Part shown: piece after piece, positions 26,616-35,433 of the stretch | Numbering within the stretch: position 1 is the first letter of the stretch | Layout: the number at the start of each line of letters is the position of its first letter | Made by a program: the position numbers and the translations under genes | Notes under the pieces: model-generated | Databases searched by the model: none | The model's input: only the letters and a program-made list of their open reading frames with translations | Told to the model about the DNA's origin: nothing | Origin: an uncultured Collinsella sp. | Lineage (GTDB): Bacteria > Actinomycetota > Coriobacteriia > Coriobacteriales > Coriobacteriaceae | NCBI GenBank assembly: GCA_900541055.1 | Contig: UQHZ01000010.1 | Span: 11,671-75,670 of the forward strand | Direction of reading: 5' to 3' | Length of the DNA stretch: 64,000 nucleotides

Positions 26616-28481
26616 TCACTCAGCAATAAGGTTTACCCTGGTGCTATTTTTCTCGATACGATAGACGCCGACCTTGCCTGTAACGCCATAATGCTTTTTA
26701 AGTAGACCCATCTCCGCAGAATTGGACTCGATTACGATGAGCTTGTCATAACCCGACAGAAGGTTATCCATATTGGGCTCATAGAACGCGCATATGGCAT
26801 CGGAATGCGGGGCAAACAAATAATATCGAGCCACATACGTGAAGTAGTACGAAGTCATAAGCCCATCGCGATCGGAACCGAACAGCAAATAACGAGTACC
26901 GTCTTCTTTACCCGATGCCGGCCAGCGATCACCGACGACATCTCGGACCGTCGCCGGAAGCGAAGTGTCGTATGTCTTTGCATTGAATAGCATGCCGTTG
27001 TATTCACTCGTCAAAAGGCCAAGCGACAAGGCGATGCAGCCCATTACAACCTGTTGGTATCGCCGCTTATGTAACGGCGTTGCATGGCAGGGGGAACCAT
27101 CGGACCGGAATTTCATCTGCCCCTCAAGCTCAACGGTAACTGCCATCGCCAGGCCACCGACAAACAATGCAATGATGCTGCAAGCATAACGATCGAATCC
27201 AGCAAGCCTCAAGGCCTCGTCCATTGGCATCGAGAAAATGTACATGGCGAGAATACCCACATAGTAAACAATTGTCATGAAATCAAGCGCAACCAGTGCG
27301 CGGCGCACATGTGTCAACTGGTGCCCAAAGCGCCACCGAGCAGCCGCTAGCAATGCGACAACAGCCAAGTTGCCGAGCAGGAAACCGAGCGCAGGCCTGG
27401 TAGTTAAATCGATGGAGGTCGCAAAAAACGTCGAGACGACCTGCGCGATCTGGGCAGTATTCTTACCGCCGACCACCGCCGCGTGAGCAGCATCGCCCAC
27501 ATCGAACTTATTCTTGACGCCCGCGAGCGCCGTGGCCATGTGCCAACTCCACATCAGATAAGTGGAAAAACCCAAAACACCTGCGACGGCAGTTGCACCA
27601 AACCAGCGCAGGCGAGCGTTCCAGCTGCGATTCCTGAGAGCAACGTGTCCGCGCGCTAAATGGTAAGCGAGCACAAATGCAACGAATACGACGCCCGTCG
27701 ACTTCACCACTATGAGCTCCGCCATCAACGGCACGAGCAACTTGAGCTCGCGGCGAACATCACCGTTATAACGATCCACGACTGCCCAGCACGCCATCGT
27801 GAGGACCGGGAGCACGAAATCAACCAAAAGGTTATTAATGCGAATCGTTACATTGAAAAACGTAAGGAGCGAGCAGCCAGCCCCTAACACCGCATATGGC
27901 AGAAACGAACGGCGATTGCGCACAATACCAAGAACAGCATAAAAACATGAGAAGATAAAGGCTGCCTGAACAACGAGCATTGTTCCCTCGGCATGGCCTA
28001 AAAACGTGCATGCGCAGTACAGCAGTGAAGTTGTGCCGAGCGGATAGTTGAAAAACTCAACGAGACCACTTGACGCCGTGGGGAAAGCCCCCGTCTCCAG
28101 CATGACCTTGAGCGCTATAGCCCAATGCGTAAAGTTATCGTAATGCTCGAGACGCGCCGACAGCAGGGGCCACAGAAAGATCGACATACCTAGGAGAAAA
28201 CACGCGTCAGGGAGACCAAAGGGCAATCTAGCAAGACCACGACCATGGAGACAGGGCATTGCCGCTGCACCGGCGATGGCGCCCACCACAACCACCCCCC
28301 AGGTGGCAGGGGCAAGCGCGCCCACGATTCCACCGGCATACGTGACGACCCCCATGACACACAAGGCACACACGGGAGCGAAATGCACATCCGTCTCGGT
28401 CAAACGATGGATCCAATAGCACAGACCGAAGAGCGCTAGCAGGAACAGCGCCGCACGGCCGAAGGCAGCAATAATCAGCAT
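26616..28481 (-). CDS. Multi-pass membrane protein of a glycosyltransferase operon, GT-C-like
   Basis: A 621-residue protein of unknown specific function with roughly 12-13 hydrophobic segments through the first 500 residues and a soluble C-terminal domain of about 110 residues (from about GDRWPASGKEDGTRYLLFGSD). The large loop ARLEHYDNFTHWAIALKVML after the first helices, followed by FNYPLGTTSLLY, resembles GT-C-fold or O-antigen/teichoic-acid flippase-like sugar enzymes. ATG 28479-28481 overlaps the preceding gene's stop by 7 nt and has AAGGAG 7 nt upstream, so it is coupled to the BcsA-like synthase. It may process or export the polysaccharide. Confidence 0.6.
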   Translation of the reverse strand: MLIIAAFGRAALFLLALFGLCYWIHRLTETDVHFAPVCALCVMGVVTYAGGIVGALAPATWGVVVVGAIAGAAAMPCLHGRGLARLPFGLPDACFLLGMSIFLWPLLSARLEHYDNFTHWAIALKVMLETGAFPTASSGLVEFFNYPLGTTSLLYCACTFLGHAEGTMLVVQAAFIFSCFYAVLGIVRNRRSFLPYAVLGAGCSLLTFFNVTIRINNLLVDFVLPVLTMACWAVVDRYNGDVRRELKLLVPLMAELIVVKSTGVVFVAFVLAYHLARGHVALRNRSWNARLRWFGATAVAGVLGFSTYLMWSWHMATALAGVKNKFDVGDAAHAAVVGGKNTAQIAQVVSTFFATSIDLTTRPALGFLLGNLAVVALLAAARWRFGHQLTHVRRALVALDFMTIVYYVGILAMYIFSMPMDEALRLAGFDRYACSIIALFVGGLAMAVTVELEGQMKFRSDGSPCHATPLHKRRYQQVVMGCIALSLGLLTSEYNGMLFNAKTYDTSLPATVRDVVGDRWPASGKEDGTRYLLFGSDRDGLMTSYYFTYVARYYLFAPHSDAICAFYEPNMDNLLSGYDKLIVIESNSAEMGLLKKHYGVTGKVGVYRIEKNSTRVNLIAE

Positions 28482-30724
28482 GCAGCGTCTCCTTCGACAT
28501 GAGCAGAATCGTGACTGGTCCGCTCCGCATCCCGTGAATCGCCACATCGATCGCTATCACGCCTGGAGCGGCGGCGGGATCTCCATACGCGGTAACGCGA
28601 AAGAAGCGCCCTTATCCTCATGCGGACAATACGCACGATATCGTCATAGGTGGTGTTCCAGCTATCAAGCTCCTCGGCGATGCCCGTTTCGCGATCGTAC
28701 AGCAGCTGATCATAGATGCGACGCTCCTCGAGCGAGCGGTGCTCGATTCGAAGCGCCGCGTACCACGACTCATCATCGCCACATTTGGATTGAAAGAGGC
28801 GCACAAGCCTACCAGAAACGCATGTGCAATAGCGACCATCTCCCAAGCGCACCGCAAAGCTGCGCAGCTCCTCGGGAAAGGGATCATCGATGCGCACGAG
28901 TACACCACCGTCTGACATGTTGATGGCACGCCCCGCGAAAACACCCACAGGGCCTTCGTCATCCGTCTCTTCCGAACTGCAATCGGGGAAAACGCCACCT
29001 TCGGCCACGGCTTCGCCGGTGCCCTCGGTTAGCTTCGACCACTCATCCTCAACCGGCAGCGCCGTCAGCACCGCAGGTTCGTCTACGGAGATGCGAGTAC
29101 TCTTGCGCGGCATGGACCGACCACCCGAAAAGGCAATAGCATACAAAAGGGCAATCAAGTTGTAGCACAACCAATAGATGATCACGGAACTGTACACGAG
29201 CGCCATGCCATACTTTCCCCATGTAAATCTGATAATAGCTGCAACCGAGAGCACCACGAGCAACAGGTGTGGGAGCATGTTCCACAGGCTACCGCTGCGA
29301 TTGGTCGTCTTGTCTTTACGCGTAACTTTGAACTTGGTCTCGCGGATACCGAGCGTCTCAAGAAATACGGGAATAATAAGTGATGGCGCCAGCGTGGTGT
29401 CGATGATTTGACTCCATTTCTGACTGCGAACATTGCTCGAAAGCAATTTCATAGACCTGCTATAAAAGAAATAGCTCGGCAGCCAAAAAATTAGTAACTG
29501 CCAGAGTGTGCAGTTAACCACTTGGAAGTCAAACAAGGCAAACATAATGGGCGCAAGAATGAAGATGATGCGGTTGAAGAATGACCACCAGTACAGAAAA
29601 CTGCACAGATAGGTAATGCGCGCGGAAAAAGAAATCTTGCGGGAAAAGATGACACCCGTGTTTTGGATGCTCTGAATCACACCGCGCGCCCAGCGGATGC
29701 GTTGGTGCACCATCGAGCGCACATCCGTCGTCGAGAGGCCGTGAGCTTCGACCTTATCAGTGGCATAGGTAATATAACCCGCCATCTGCAGACGACAGCT
29801 CGTCTCAAAATCTTCGGTGATCGTATGATACGGAAACCCGCCAATCTCCTCCATACCGGCGCGCGAAATCACGGCATTGCTACCGGTGTATGCGCAGGCG
29901 TTGGACGAGTTGCGCATCTGGTTTACCTCGCGTGAGAAGAAATCTTGCTCATTAGGAATCTTGTCCTCGGCGTACAGATTGAACTGAAAAAGATCAAGAT
30001 TATAGAAGCTTTGCGGCGTCTGAATCAGACCGACTTTAAGGTCCTCATTGAGTTCGTCCTCGGAACGATAACGCCATGCGCCGGTCGCGCCATCCTGAAT
30101 ATAGCGAGGCAGCAAGAAATAGGGCACGGTATCTACGAGAAAGCTGCTACGCGGAATCATGTCGGCATCGAACGTCGCGATCAGCGGTGAAGTCGTGTGC
30201 CTTAACGCGTTGTTGAGGTTGCCCGATTTGGCATACTTGTTATCCTCGCAGGGGATATAACCAATCCCAAGTTCAGCCGCAAGGGAAGCGACCTCTTTGC
30301 GGCAGCCATCGTCAGCAAAATAGACGTGCACCCGAGAACGATCGGGATAGTCCATGTAGGTACAGGCGTTCGCCGTCTTGAACAACACGTCAGTCGGCTC
30401 GTTGTGCGTAGCGATTACCACGTCAACGTCGGGATAGTCTTCGGGCAAGATTTTCGGCATAACGAGATGTCCGCTGTCGGCCTTAACCTTGCGGTAGTAA
30501 AGTTCGAAGGTCGTAAACGCGGTTACTGTCTCAGCGATGAGCAGCAAGACCGCAAAAACCATCTGGGGAATCCCCTGATCAAACGGCAGGGTGAACAGCA
30601 GACGCCATAGCAGATAGATGACCATAAGGACTGCAGTGACGATAAAGGTCGTCACATCGCGCTTCCGTGCCCCCTGTTTTTCCACCACGCTTTTCTTGGC
30701 TTTCTTAAGCTCATGAACGTTCAC
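28475..30724 (-). CDS. BcsA-like processive glycosyltransferase (GT2) with C-terminal PilZ-like domain
   Basis: A 749-residue membrane glycosyltransferase like the cellulose synthase catalytic subunit. Two N-terminal helices precede the GT2 domain with VDVVIATHNEP, HVYFADDGCR, IATFDADMIPRSSF (the DxD-type motif), TITEDFETSCRLQMAG (TED) and VHQRIRWARGVIQS (the Q(Q/R)xRW motif of processive synthases); four to six helices follow. At about residues 540-680 a PilZ-like segment shows RKSTR (RxxxR) and INMSDGGVLV ((D/N)xSxxG), which bind c-di-GMP in PilZ domains. GTG 30722-30724 follows AGGGGGA by 7 nt. Middle gene of a three-gene operon; the polymer is unknown. Confidence 0.85.
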   Translation of the reverse strand: MNVHELKKAKKSVVEKQGARKRDVTTFIVTAVLMVIYLLWRLLFTLPFDQGIPQMVFAVLLLIAETVTAFTTFELYYRKVKADSGHLVMPKILPEDYPDVDVVIATHNEPTDVLFKTANACTYMDYPDRSRVHVYFADDGCRKEVASLAAELGIGYIPCEDNKYAKSGNLNNALRHTTSPLIATFDADMIPRSSFLVDTVPYFLLPRYIQDGATGAWRYRSEDELNEDLKVGLIQTPQSFYNLDLFQFNLYAEDKIPNEQDFFSREVNQMRNSSNACAYTGSNAVISRAGMEEIGGFPYHTITEDFETSCRLQMAGYITYATDKVEAHGLSTTDVRSMVHQRIRWARGVIQSIQNTGVIFSRKISFSARITYLCSFLYWWSFFNRIIFILAPIMFALFDFQVVNCTLWQLLIFWLPSYFFYSRSMKLLSSNVRSQKWSQIIDTTLAPSLIIPVFLETLGIRETKFKVTRKDKTTNRSGSLWNMLPHLLLVVLSVAAIIRFTWGKYGMALVYSSVIIYWLCYNLIALLYAIAFSGGRSMPRKSTRISVDEPAVLTALPVEDEWSKLTEGTGEAVAEGGVFPDCSSEETDDEGPVGVFAGRAINMSDGGVLVRIDDPFPEELRSFAVRLGDGRYCTCVSGRLVRLFQSKCGDDESWYAALRIEHRSLEERRIYDQLLYDRETGIAEELDSWNTTYDDIVRIVRMRIRALLSRYRVWRSRRRSRRDSDRCGDSRDAERTSHDSAHVEGDAAC

Positions 30725-30736
30725 GGAATCATCCCC

Positions 30737-31804
30737 CTATTCAAAGACCCATGACTGCTGGATACGGTAGTTAGCAAAGAACAATGCCGTATCAACAAAC
30801 GGTTTGATGATGAAGACCGGTATGGGCAGTGCAACGGAAATCAAGAGGACGAGAGCTGCGCTCGCCAACATACAAGCTGCGCACAGGGCAATATAGCGGC
30901 AAAGGCTCCGAGAACAGCTGGAATTATCCGCTTTGAAGACGATATTTCGATTCAGCATATAGTTGACAAATGCCGAGACGACCCGCGCAACGACGGTTGC
31001 CCACACGATGGCTGCGCTGGTCGCGACACCATGCGACCATAGGAGTACGAGCGCAGAGAACAGTGCCCAATCCAACAACGATGTGCAGAGCGAAGAGAGC
31101 GTGTAGCGCGCAAACGCAGAGAATAAGACACCGAGCACGCGAAGCGAATCAACAACGGGACGGAAATGTGATGCCTCGTTGTCACCCTCGTAGACCGTGG
31201 TAATGGGAACCTCGAAGATGCCACCCGCACGCCGCGCCAGCACAAGCATCTCTGTCTCGAACTCATATCCGTCTCGCACCACAGCGAGCATACGGCGCAT
31301 AAGCGACGCCGGAAGGCCACGTAAGCCCGTCTGCGTATCACTCACATCGACACCGCAGAGCACGCGCATGGCCCCAAGCATAAAATTGTTACCGAGCTTA
31401 CTGCGCGCAGGAACGCCATTACCGTCAAATCGGCGACAGCCAAGCACCAACGAGTCCTGGTGCAGACCGAGTTCGCGCGCAACGGCGCGGATATCGGCAG
31501 GCAAATGCTGACCATCGGCATCTGCCGTGACGGCCCCCGCAACAGTCGGGACCTGTTCCAAGAGATAAGAAAAGGCAGTCTTGAGAGCCGCACCTTTGCC
31601 GCGGTTGAGCCCGTGGACAAGAACCGTAGCACCAAGCGCGCGGGCGCGGTCAAACACCACAGAACAGGACGCGCTGCTCCCGTCATCCACCACAACGATC
31701 GGTCCCGGCCATCCGAGCACGAGCTCCTCAAGTAGTGCGGCCAGCCGACCACTCGGTTCATATGCGGGAATCACCAAAGCTATCCTATTGTCAATATCTG
31801 CCAT
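30737..31804 (-). CDS. GT2 polyprenyl-phosphate glycosyltransferase fused to a GtrA domain
   Basis: About 355 residues. The N-terminal GT2 domain resembles dolichol-phosphate mannose synthase: IALVIPAYEPSGRLAALLEEL, IVVVDDGSS, LNRGKGAALKTAF, GAVTADADGQHLPADI and DTQTGLRGLPASLMRRM. From about residue 225 four membrane helices form a GtrA-like domain (SLLDWALFSALVLLW, FVNYMLNRNIVF). Such fusions make a lipid-linked sugar and move it across the membrane. ATG 31802-31804 is reported; a TTG two codons earlier (31808-31810) is better placed after GGAG. First gene of the operon. Confidence 0.85.
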   Translation of the reverse strand: MADIDNRIALVIPAYEPSGRLAALLEELVLGWPGPIVVVDDGSSASCSVVFDRARALGATVLVHGLNRGKGAALKTAFSYLLEQVPTVAGAVTADADGQHLPADIRAVARELGLHQDSLVLGCRRFDGNGVPARSKLGNNFMLGAMRVLCGVDVSDTQTGLRGLPASLMRRMLAVVRDGYEFETEMLVLARRAGGIFEVPITTVYEGDNEASHFRPVVDSLRVLGVLFSAFARYTLSSLCTSLLDWALFSALVLLWSHGVATSAAIVWATVVARVVSAFVNYMLNRNIVFKADNSSCSRSLCRYIALCAACMLASAALVLLISVALPIPVFIIKPFVDTALFFANYRIQQSWVFE

Positions 31805-31876
31805 GATCAAATGGATTCTCCAACATAATGAATCGATTTGCAGACGTCGATTATAACTAAATTGCCTAGCGGTTAA

Positions 31877-31911
31877 AACAAAAGCCCGAGTGTCGCTGGG
31901 ACACCCGGGCT
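31877..31911 (-). terminator. Rho-independent terminator of feoB
   Basis: AGCCCGAGTGTC (31883-31894) pairs with GACACCCGGGCT (31900-31911), one mismatch, 5-nt loop. On the minus strand it is followed by TTTGTTTT. It lies 29 nt beyond the feoB stop. Confidence 0.85.
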
Positions 31912-31940
31912 CGTGAAAAGGGGCTAATCCTTATTCGGAC

Positions 31941-34268
31941 TTAAGCGGAAACTGCGGCGGAAGCAGCGTTGGTCTCGTCCTCGTCGGTCCATGCATGCTT
32001 GGGCATGGGACGGAAGATCTGGAAGAGCATCGCAACCAGCAGCACGATGGCGACAATCGTCCAGATACCAAACTGCCCAAGGACAAGCAGGTTGTAGAAC
32101 TGGTTGATGAACAGGCCGATCACCCAAGCAAAGGCGCACTCGTAACCGATGGCAATCGCGAACCACTTGCCGGAATCCATCTGGTTGCGGATGGCACCCA
32201 TGGCAGCAAAGCACGGAGCGCACAGCAGGTTGAACGCGCCAAAGGCGACGCAAGCGCCCATGGTGGGGAACATGCCGGCAAACGCGGTCCACAGGCTCGG
32301 GTCGGTCTCGCTCGCGTCGGCAACGGACAGCAGCGAGCCGGCGGTGGCGACGACGTTCTCCTTGGCGACAAGGCCCGAGACGGACAGCGCTGTTGCCTGC
32401 CAGGTGCTAAAGCCAAGCGGGGCGAAGATCCAGGAGACCAGGTTGCCGAGCATGGCAAGCACGGAGTAGTCCATGAACTCCTCGGAGATGCCGTCCATCG
32501 CGGGCAGGTAGCCAAAGGAACCATTGTAGCTACCAAAGTTGGACAGGAACCAAACCACGACAGTGGACGCGAAGATGACCGTGCCGGCCTTCTTGATAAA
32601 GGCCCAGCAGCGCTCCCACACGTGCAGCGCCCAAGAGCGGATCGCCGGGAAGTGGTAGGCAGGAAGCTCCATAACGAACGGCGTCGGGCGACCGGCGAAG
32701 AGCTTGGTCTTTTTGAGCATGAGGCCCGAGGCGACGACGGCAAAGACGCCCAGGAAGTAGAAGAGCGGACTGATCCACGCGGCGGTGGTGGAAGAATCGC
32801 CGATGATGGAACCCATGAGCAGGGCGATGATCGGCAGCTTGGCGCCACAGGGAATAAACGTGGTGGTCATGACCGTCATGCGGCGGTCCTTCTCGTTCTC
32901 GATAGTCTTGGTGGCCATGACGCCGGGGACGCCGCAGCCCGAGGTCACGAGCATGGGGATAAAGGACTTACCGGACAGGCCAAAGCGGCGGAACACGCGG
33001 TCCATGATGAAGGCGACGCGGGCCATATAGCCGCAGTCCTCCAGGAAAGACAGCATCACAAAGAGCAGGAACATCTGCGGCACAAAGCCGAAGATGGCAC
33101 CCAAACCGCCGACGATGCCGTCGCAGACCAGCGAATCGACCAGGCCACCGTCCTCGGTGCCGCCCGCCACAAGGGCGTCATGCACCACGGTGGTGATACC
33201 CGGGACATAGGGGCCGTACTGCGCCGGGTCGACCGAGTCGGCGTTGTCGCCCGCAGCCTCGACGGCTGCATCGTAGGCGTCGCGGCCCTGACCGAGCACG
33301 TACCAACCGTCGGTGCCAAAGAGCTGGTCGTTGGTGAAGTCGGTCACCGTGCCGCCCAGGGTGGAAACGGCGATGTAGTACACGCAGAACATGATGACCA
33401 CAAAGATCGGCAGGCCCAGGATACGGTTGGTAACCACGCGGTCGATCTTCTCGGAGGTGCTCATCTTGGCCGGAGCCTTAGTGAGGCACTCATCGATGAT
33501 ATGCGCGATGACGCCATAGCGCTCACCGGTGATAATGGACTCGGCATCGTCGTCGCAGTCCTGCTCGCACTGGGCGACCAGCTCCTCCACGCGAGCGGCC
33601 TTCTCCTTGGTGAGGTTGATGAGTTTGCAGGCGTCTGCATCACGCTCGAACAGCTTGACGGCGTAATAGCGGCGCTTGTTGGCGGGAACGCTCGCCGGAA
33701 GGTTGTTCTCGATGTGGTCCAGAACGTCCTCAATAGAAGAATCAAACTTGTGCTCCGGCACCTGGCCCTTGGAAGCAGCGGACTTCTTGACCTGCTCGAA
33801 CAGCTCCTTGATACCCTTGTTCTTAAGAGCCGAGATCATCATGACCGGACAGCCGAGCTTCTTGGACAGCTTGTCGGTGTCGATCTTGTCACCGTTCTTC
33901 TCGACCAAGTCGGCCATGTTGAGGGCGACGACCACGGGCAGGCCGGTCTCGATAACCTGAAGCGCCAGGTACAGGTTGCGCTCGAGGTTGGTGGCGTCGA
34001 CCACCTGGACGACAACATCGGGCTCGCCACTCATGAGGTAGTCGCGCGAGCACTGCTCCTCGGGGCTGTAGGGGGAAAGCGAGTAGATGCCGGGAAGGTC
34101 CGTGATGGTAACGTTCTTGTCGCTTAGGAGCTTGGCTTCCTTTTTCTCAACCGTGACGCCGGGCCAGTTGCCAACGTAGCCGTTGGCGCCGGTGATCAGG
34201 TTGAAAAGCGTGGTCTTGCCGCAGTTGGGGTTACCCGCCAGCGCGACATGGATCTGAGAATCCGCCAT
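31941..34268 (-). CDS. feoB: FeoB, ferrous iron transporter
   Basis: A 775-residue Fe2+ importer with an N-terminal GTPase domain: G1 GNPNCGKTTLF, G2-region GNWPGVTVEKKEA, G3 DLPGIYSLSPYSPEE, G4 NMAD and G5 SALKNKG. A helical GDI-like spacer follows, then the membrane domain with two Gate regions (VIMFCVYYIAVSTLGG, GCGVPGVMATKTIENEKDRR, TFIPCGAKLPIIALL). The loop after about residue 310, containing YGPYVPGITTVVHDAL, is long. ATG 34266-34268. Third gene of feoA-feoA-feoB and followed by a terminator. Confidence 0.97.
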   Translation of the reverse strand: MADSQIHVALAGNPNCGKTTLFNLITGANGYVGNWPGVTVEKKEAKLLSDKNVTITDLPGIYSLSPYSPEEQCSRDYLMSGEPDVVVQVVDATNLERNLYLALQVIETGLPVVVALNMADLVEKNGDKIDTDKLSKKLGCPVMMISALKNKGIKELFEQVKKSAASKGQVPEHKFDSSIEDVLDHIENNLPASVPANKRRYYAVKLFERDADACKLINLTKEKAARVEELVAQCEQDCDDDAESIITGERYGVIAHIIDECLTKAPAKMSTSEKIDRVVTNRILGLPIFVVIMFCVYYIAVSTLGGTVTDFTNDQLFGTDGWYVLGQGRDAYDAAVEAAGDNADSVDPAQYGPYVPGITTVVHDALVAGGTEDGGLVDSLVCDGIVGGLGAIFGFVPQMFLLFVMLSFLEDCGYMARVAFIMDRVFRRFGLSGKSFIPMLVTSGCGVPGVMATKTIENEKDRRMTVMTTTFIPCGAKLPIIALLMGSIIGDSSTTAAWISPLFYFLGVFAVVASGLMLKKTKLFAGRPTPFVMELPAYHFPAIRSWALHVWERCWAFIKKAGTVIFASTVVVWFLSNFGSYNGSFGYLPAMDGISEEFMDYSVLAMLGNLVSWIFAPLGFSTWQATALSVSGLVAKENVVATAGSLLSVADASETDPSLWTAFAGMFPTMGACVAFGAFNLLCAPCFAAMGAIRNQMDSGKWFAIAIGYECAFAWVIGLFINQFYNLLVLGQFGIWTIVAIVLLVAMLFQIFRPMPKHAWTDEDETNAASAAVSA

Positions 34269-34391
34269 TCAATCCTTCTTCCTTGAGTGCCTGCGCTGCT
34301 TTCTCCGCGCAGGCTGGATAATGTGCTTTCAAGTTGCTGTATTAAGTTAGAAAATCCTAACTTTATCTGCAGAAATATGCGCCGCAATTCC

Positions 34392-34613
34392 TTACTGAAC
34401 CTCGACGACGGCGGCCTCCTCCTTGCGGATGGAAAGCTCGTAGCCGCGCACGTTGATCTCAACCGGATCACCGAGCGGTGCAACCTTCACGACCTTGAAC
34501 GAAGTGCCCTTGATGAGCCCCAGGTCCATAAGGTGGCGGCGAAGCGCACCCTCGCCGTGAAGCTTGACGATGGTAGAACTCTCGCCCACCTTAACGTCAC
34601 CCAACGTCTTCAT
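34392..34613 (-). CDS. feoA: FeoA family protein (second copy)
   Basis: A 73-residue SH3-like FeoA protein: LGDVKVGESSTIVKLHGEG, RRHLMDLGLIKGTSFKVVKV, and the C-terminal YELSIRKEEAAVVEV. FeoA is a cytosolic partner that modulates FeoB. ATG 34611-34613 follows AAAGGGGGA by 7 nt. It lies between the other feoA (39 nt upstream) and feoB (123 nt downstream). Confidence 0.93.
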   Translation of the reverse strand: MKTLGDVKVGESSTIVKLHGEGALRRHLMDLGLIKGTSFKVVKVAPLGDPVEINVRGYELSIRKEEAAVVEVQ

Positions 34614-34652
34614 CCTCTTGTCCCCCTTTCGGTTTTTGTGAAATGCTGTGGA

Positions 34653-34895
34653 CTAACCGACGGTCATGATGTGCATGGCAACCTTGGAATCGATGCCAAA
34701 GCGTGCGCCCAGCACCGTGACGATGATATTGGCGCCGCTCGAGCTCACCACGTGGATTTCGCTTCCCTCGACAAAGCCGAGGTCCTTGAGGTGGTGCTTC
34801 ATATCCTCATTGCCCTTTACCCGAGACACGCGCACGGTTTCGCCCGCTTTTACCATCGAAAGCGGCATGGCCGGCATCTGCGGTCCGCAAGACAT
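34653..34895 (-). CDS. feoA: FeoA family protein (first copy)
   Basis: An 80-residue FeoA-type SH3-like protein: PLSMVKAGETVRVSRVKGNE, DMKHHLKDLGFVEGSEIHVV, and LGARFGIDSKVAMHIMTV. It opens MSCGPQMPAMPLS, a short extension with one Cys. Tandem divergent FeoA proteins are common in FeoAAB operons of Gram-positives. ATG 34893-34895 has TAGGAGC 6 nt upstream. First gene of the operon, behind the palindrome at 34939-34992. Confidence 0.92.
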   Translation of the reverse strand: MSCGPQMPAMPLSMVKAGETVRVSRVKGNEDMKHHLKDLGFVEGSEIHVVSSSGANIIVTVLGARFGIDSKVAMHIMTVG

Positions 34896-34938
34896 GAGTG
34901 AGCTCCTAACGTCGGTTCGTCCTCAACATCGACGCGGT

Positions 34939-34992
34939 AAAAGTTAACCACGTCTATGTTCGCTTTAGTAAACTAACACGTGGTTAACTTTT
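34939..34992. promoter_or_regulatory. Palindromic operator region of the feo operon
   Basis: AAAAGTTAACCACGT (34939-34953) and its perfect complement ACGTGGTTAACTTTT (34978-34992) flank 24 bp that hold a second small palindrome, TTAGTAAACTAA (34965-34976). It begins 44 bp upstream of the first feoA. A metal-dependent repressor of the DtxR/IdeR or Fur class is the natural candidate, but no regulator gene is next to it and the sequence does not match a canonical box exactly. Confidence 0.65.
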
Positions 34993-35042
34993 TGGAAAGG
35001 GTCTCTATTCAGTTTTCGAAAAAGTTTCCTATATGAAACAAA

Positions 35043-35077
35043 AGGGCGCAGCAAAGGACCATCCTTTACCACGCCCT
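35043..35077 (-). terminator. Rho-independent terminator of the HPr-like gene
   Basis: AGGGCG (35043-35048) pairs with CGCCCT (35072-35077), with an inner AAAGGA/TCCTTT stem; on the minus strand it is followed by TTTTGTTT. It lies just beyond the HPr-like stop. Confidence 0.75.
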
Positions 35078-35084
35078 GTCATGC

Positions 35085-35333
35085 TTAAAGCGAGAGATTC
35101 CTGATCGATGTGACACAGGAGGCCTCATCCACGCCCGAAACGCGGAAGATGATGTCCTCGCCGCACTCGCCGTAGAGAGCCATGAGGCCCATAACGTCGC
35201 GACCGTCGGTATGGCGGTCGCCGATGCTGACCGACACGTCGCTACGATGCTTGGCAATGATGTCATAGAGCAGCGCAACCGGGCGGGCATGCAATCCCAA
35301 CGGATCTTTAATCGTCTTCGTAAACTCGACCAT
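35085..35333 (-). CDS. HPr-family phosphocarrier protein with Asp at the Ser46 position
   Basis: An 82-residue HPr-like protein. IKDPLGLHARPVALLYDII contains the active-site His, aligned to His15 of E. coli HPr. Aligned without gaps, the regulatory serine (Ser46) is Asp in GRDVMGLMAL, where B. subtilis and relatives have KSIMG. ATG 35331-35333 is chosen because GGGAGGGG lies directly upstream; an earlier in-frame ATG lacks a ribosome site. It stands alone, with no ptsI next to it. It may be a second HPr paralogue with constitutive P-Ser-like behaviour (inference). Confidence 0.85.
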   Translation of the reverse strand: MVEFTKTIKDPLGLHARPVALLYDIIAKHRSDVSVSIGDRHTDGRDVMGLMALYGECGEDIIFRVSGVDEASCVTSIRNLSL

Positions 35334-35433
35334 GTCCCCTCCCGCGACGTCGTACATTCGGCCGGCAAAACCCAGCCATGTGGTAGCTATTGTACCGTTA
35401 GATGCTTCTCGAGAGCTCCTCTGAACACCTCGC

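Noticed and set aside
30713..30724. ATGAACGTTCAC near the start of the BcsA-like gene, 11 of 12 bases of the pectin operator
   Set aside because: It is a single site formed by the start codon and first codons (GTG AAC GTT CAT) with no paired box or promoter layout.
31995..34127. 710-codon plus-strand frame opposite feoB
   Set aside because: Shadow of feoB with no recognisable motif and no ribosome site.
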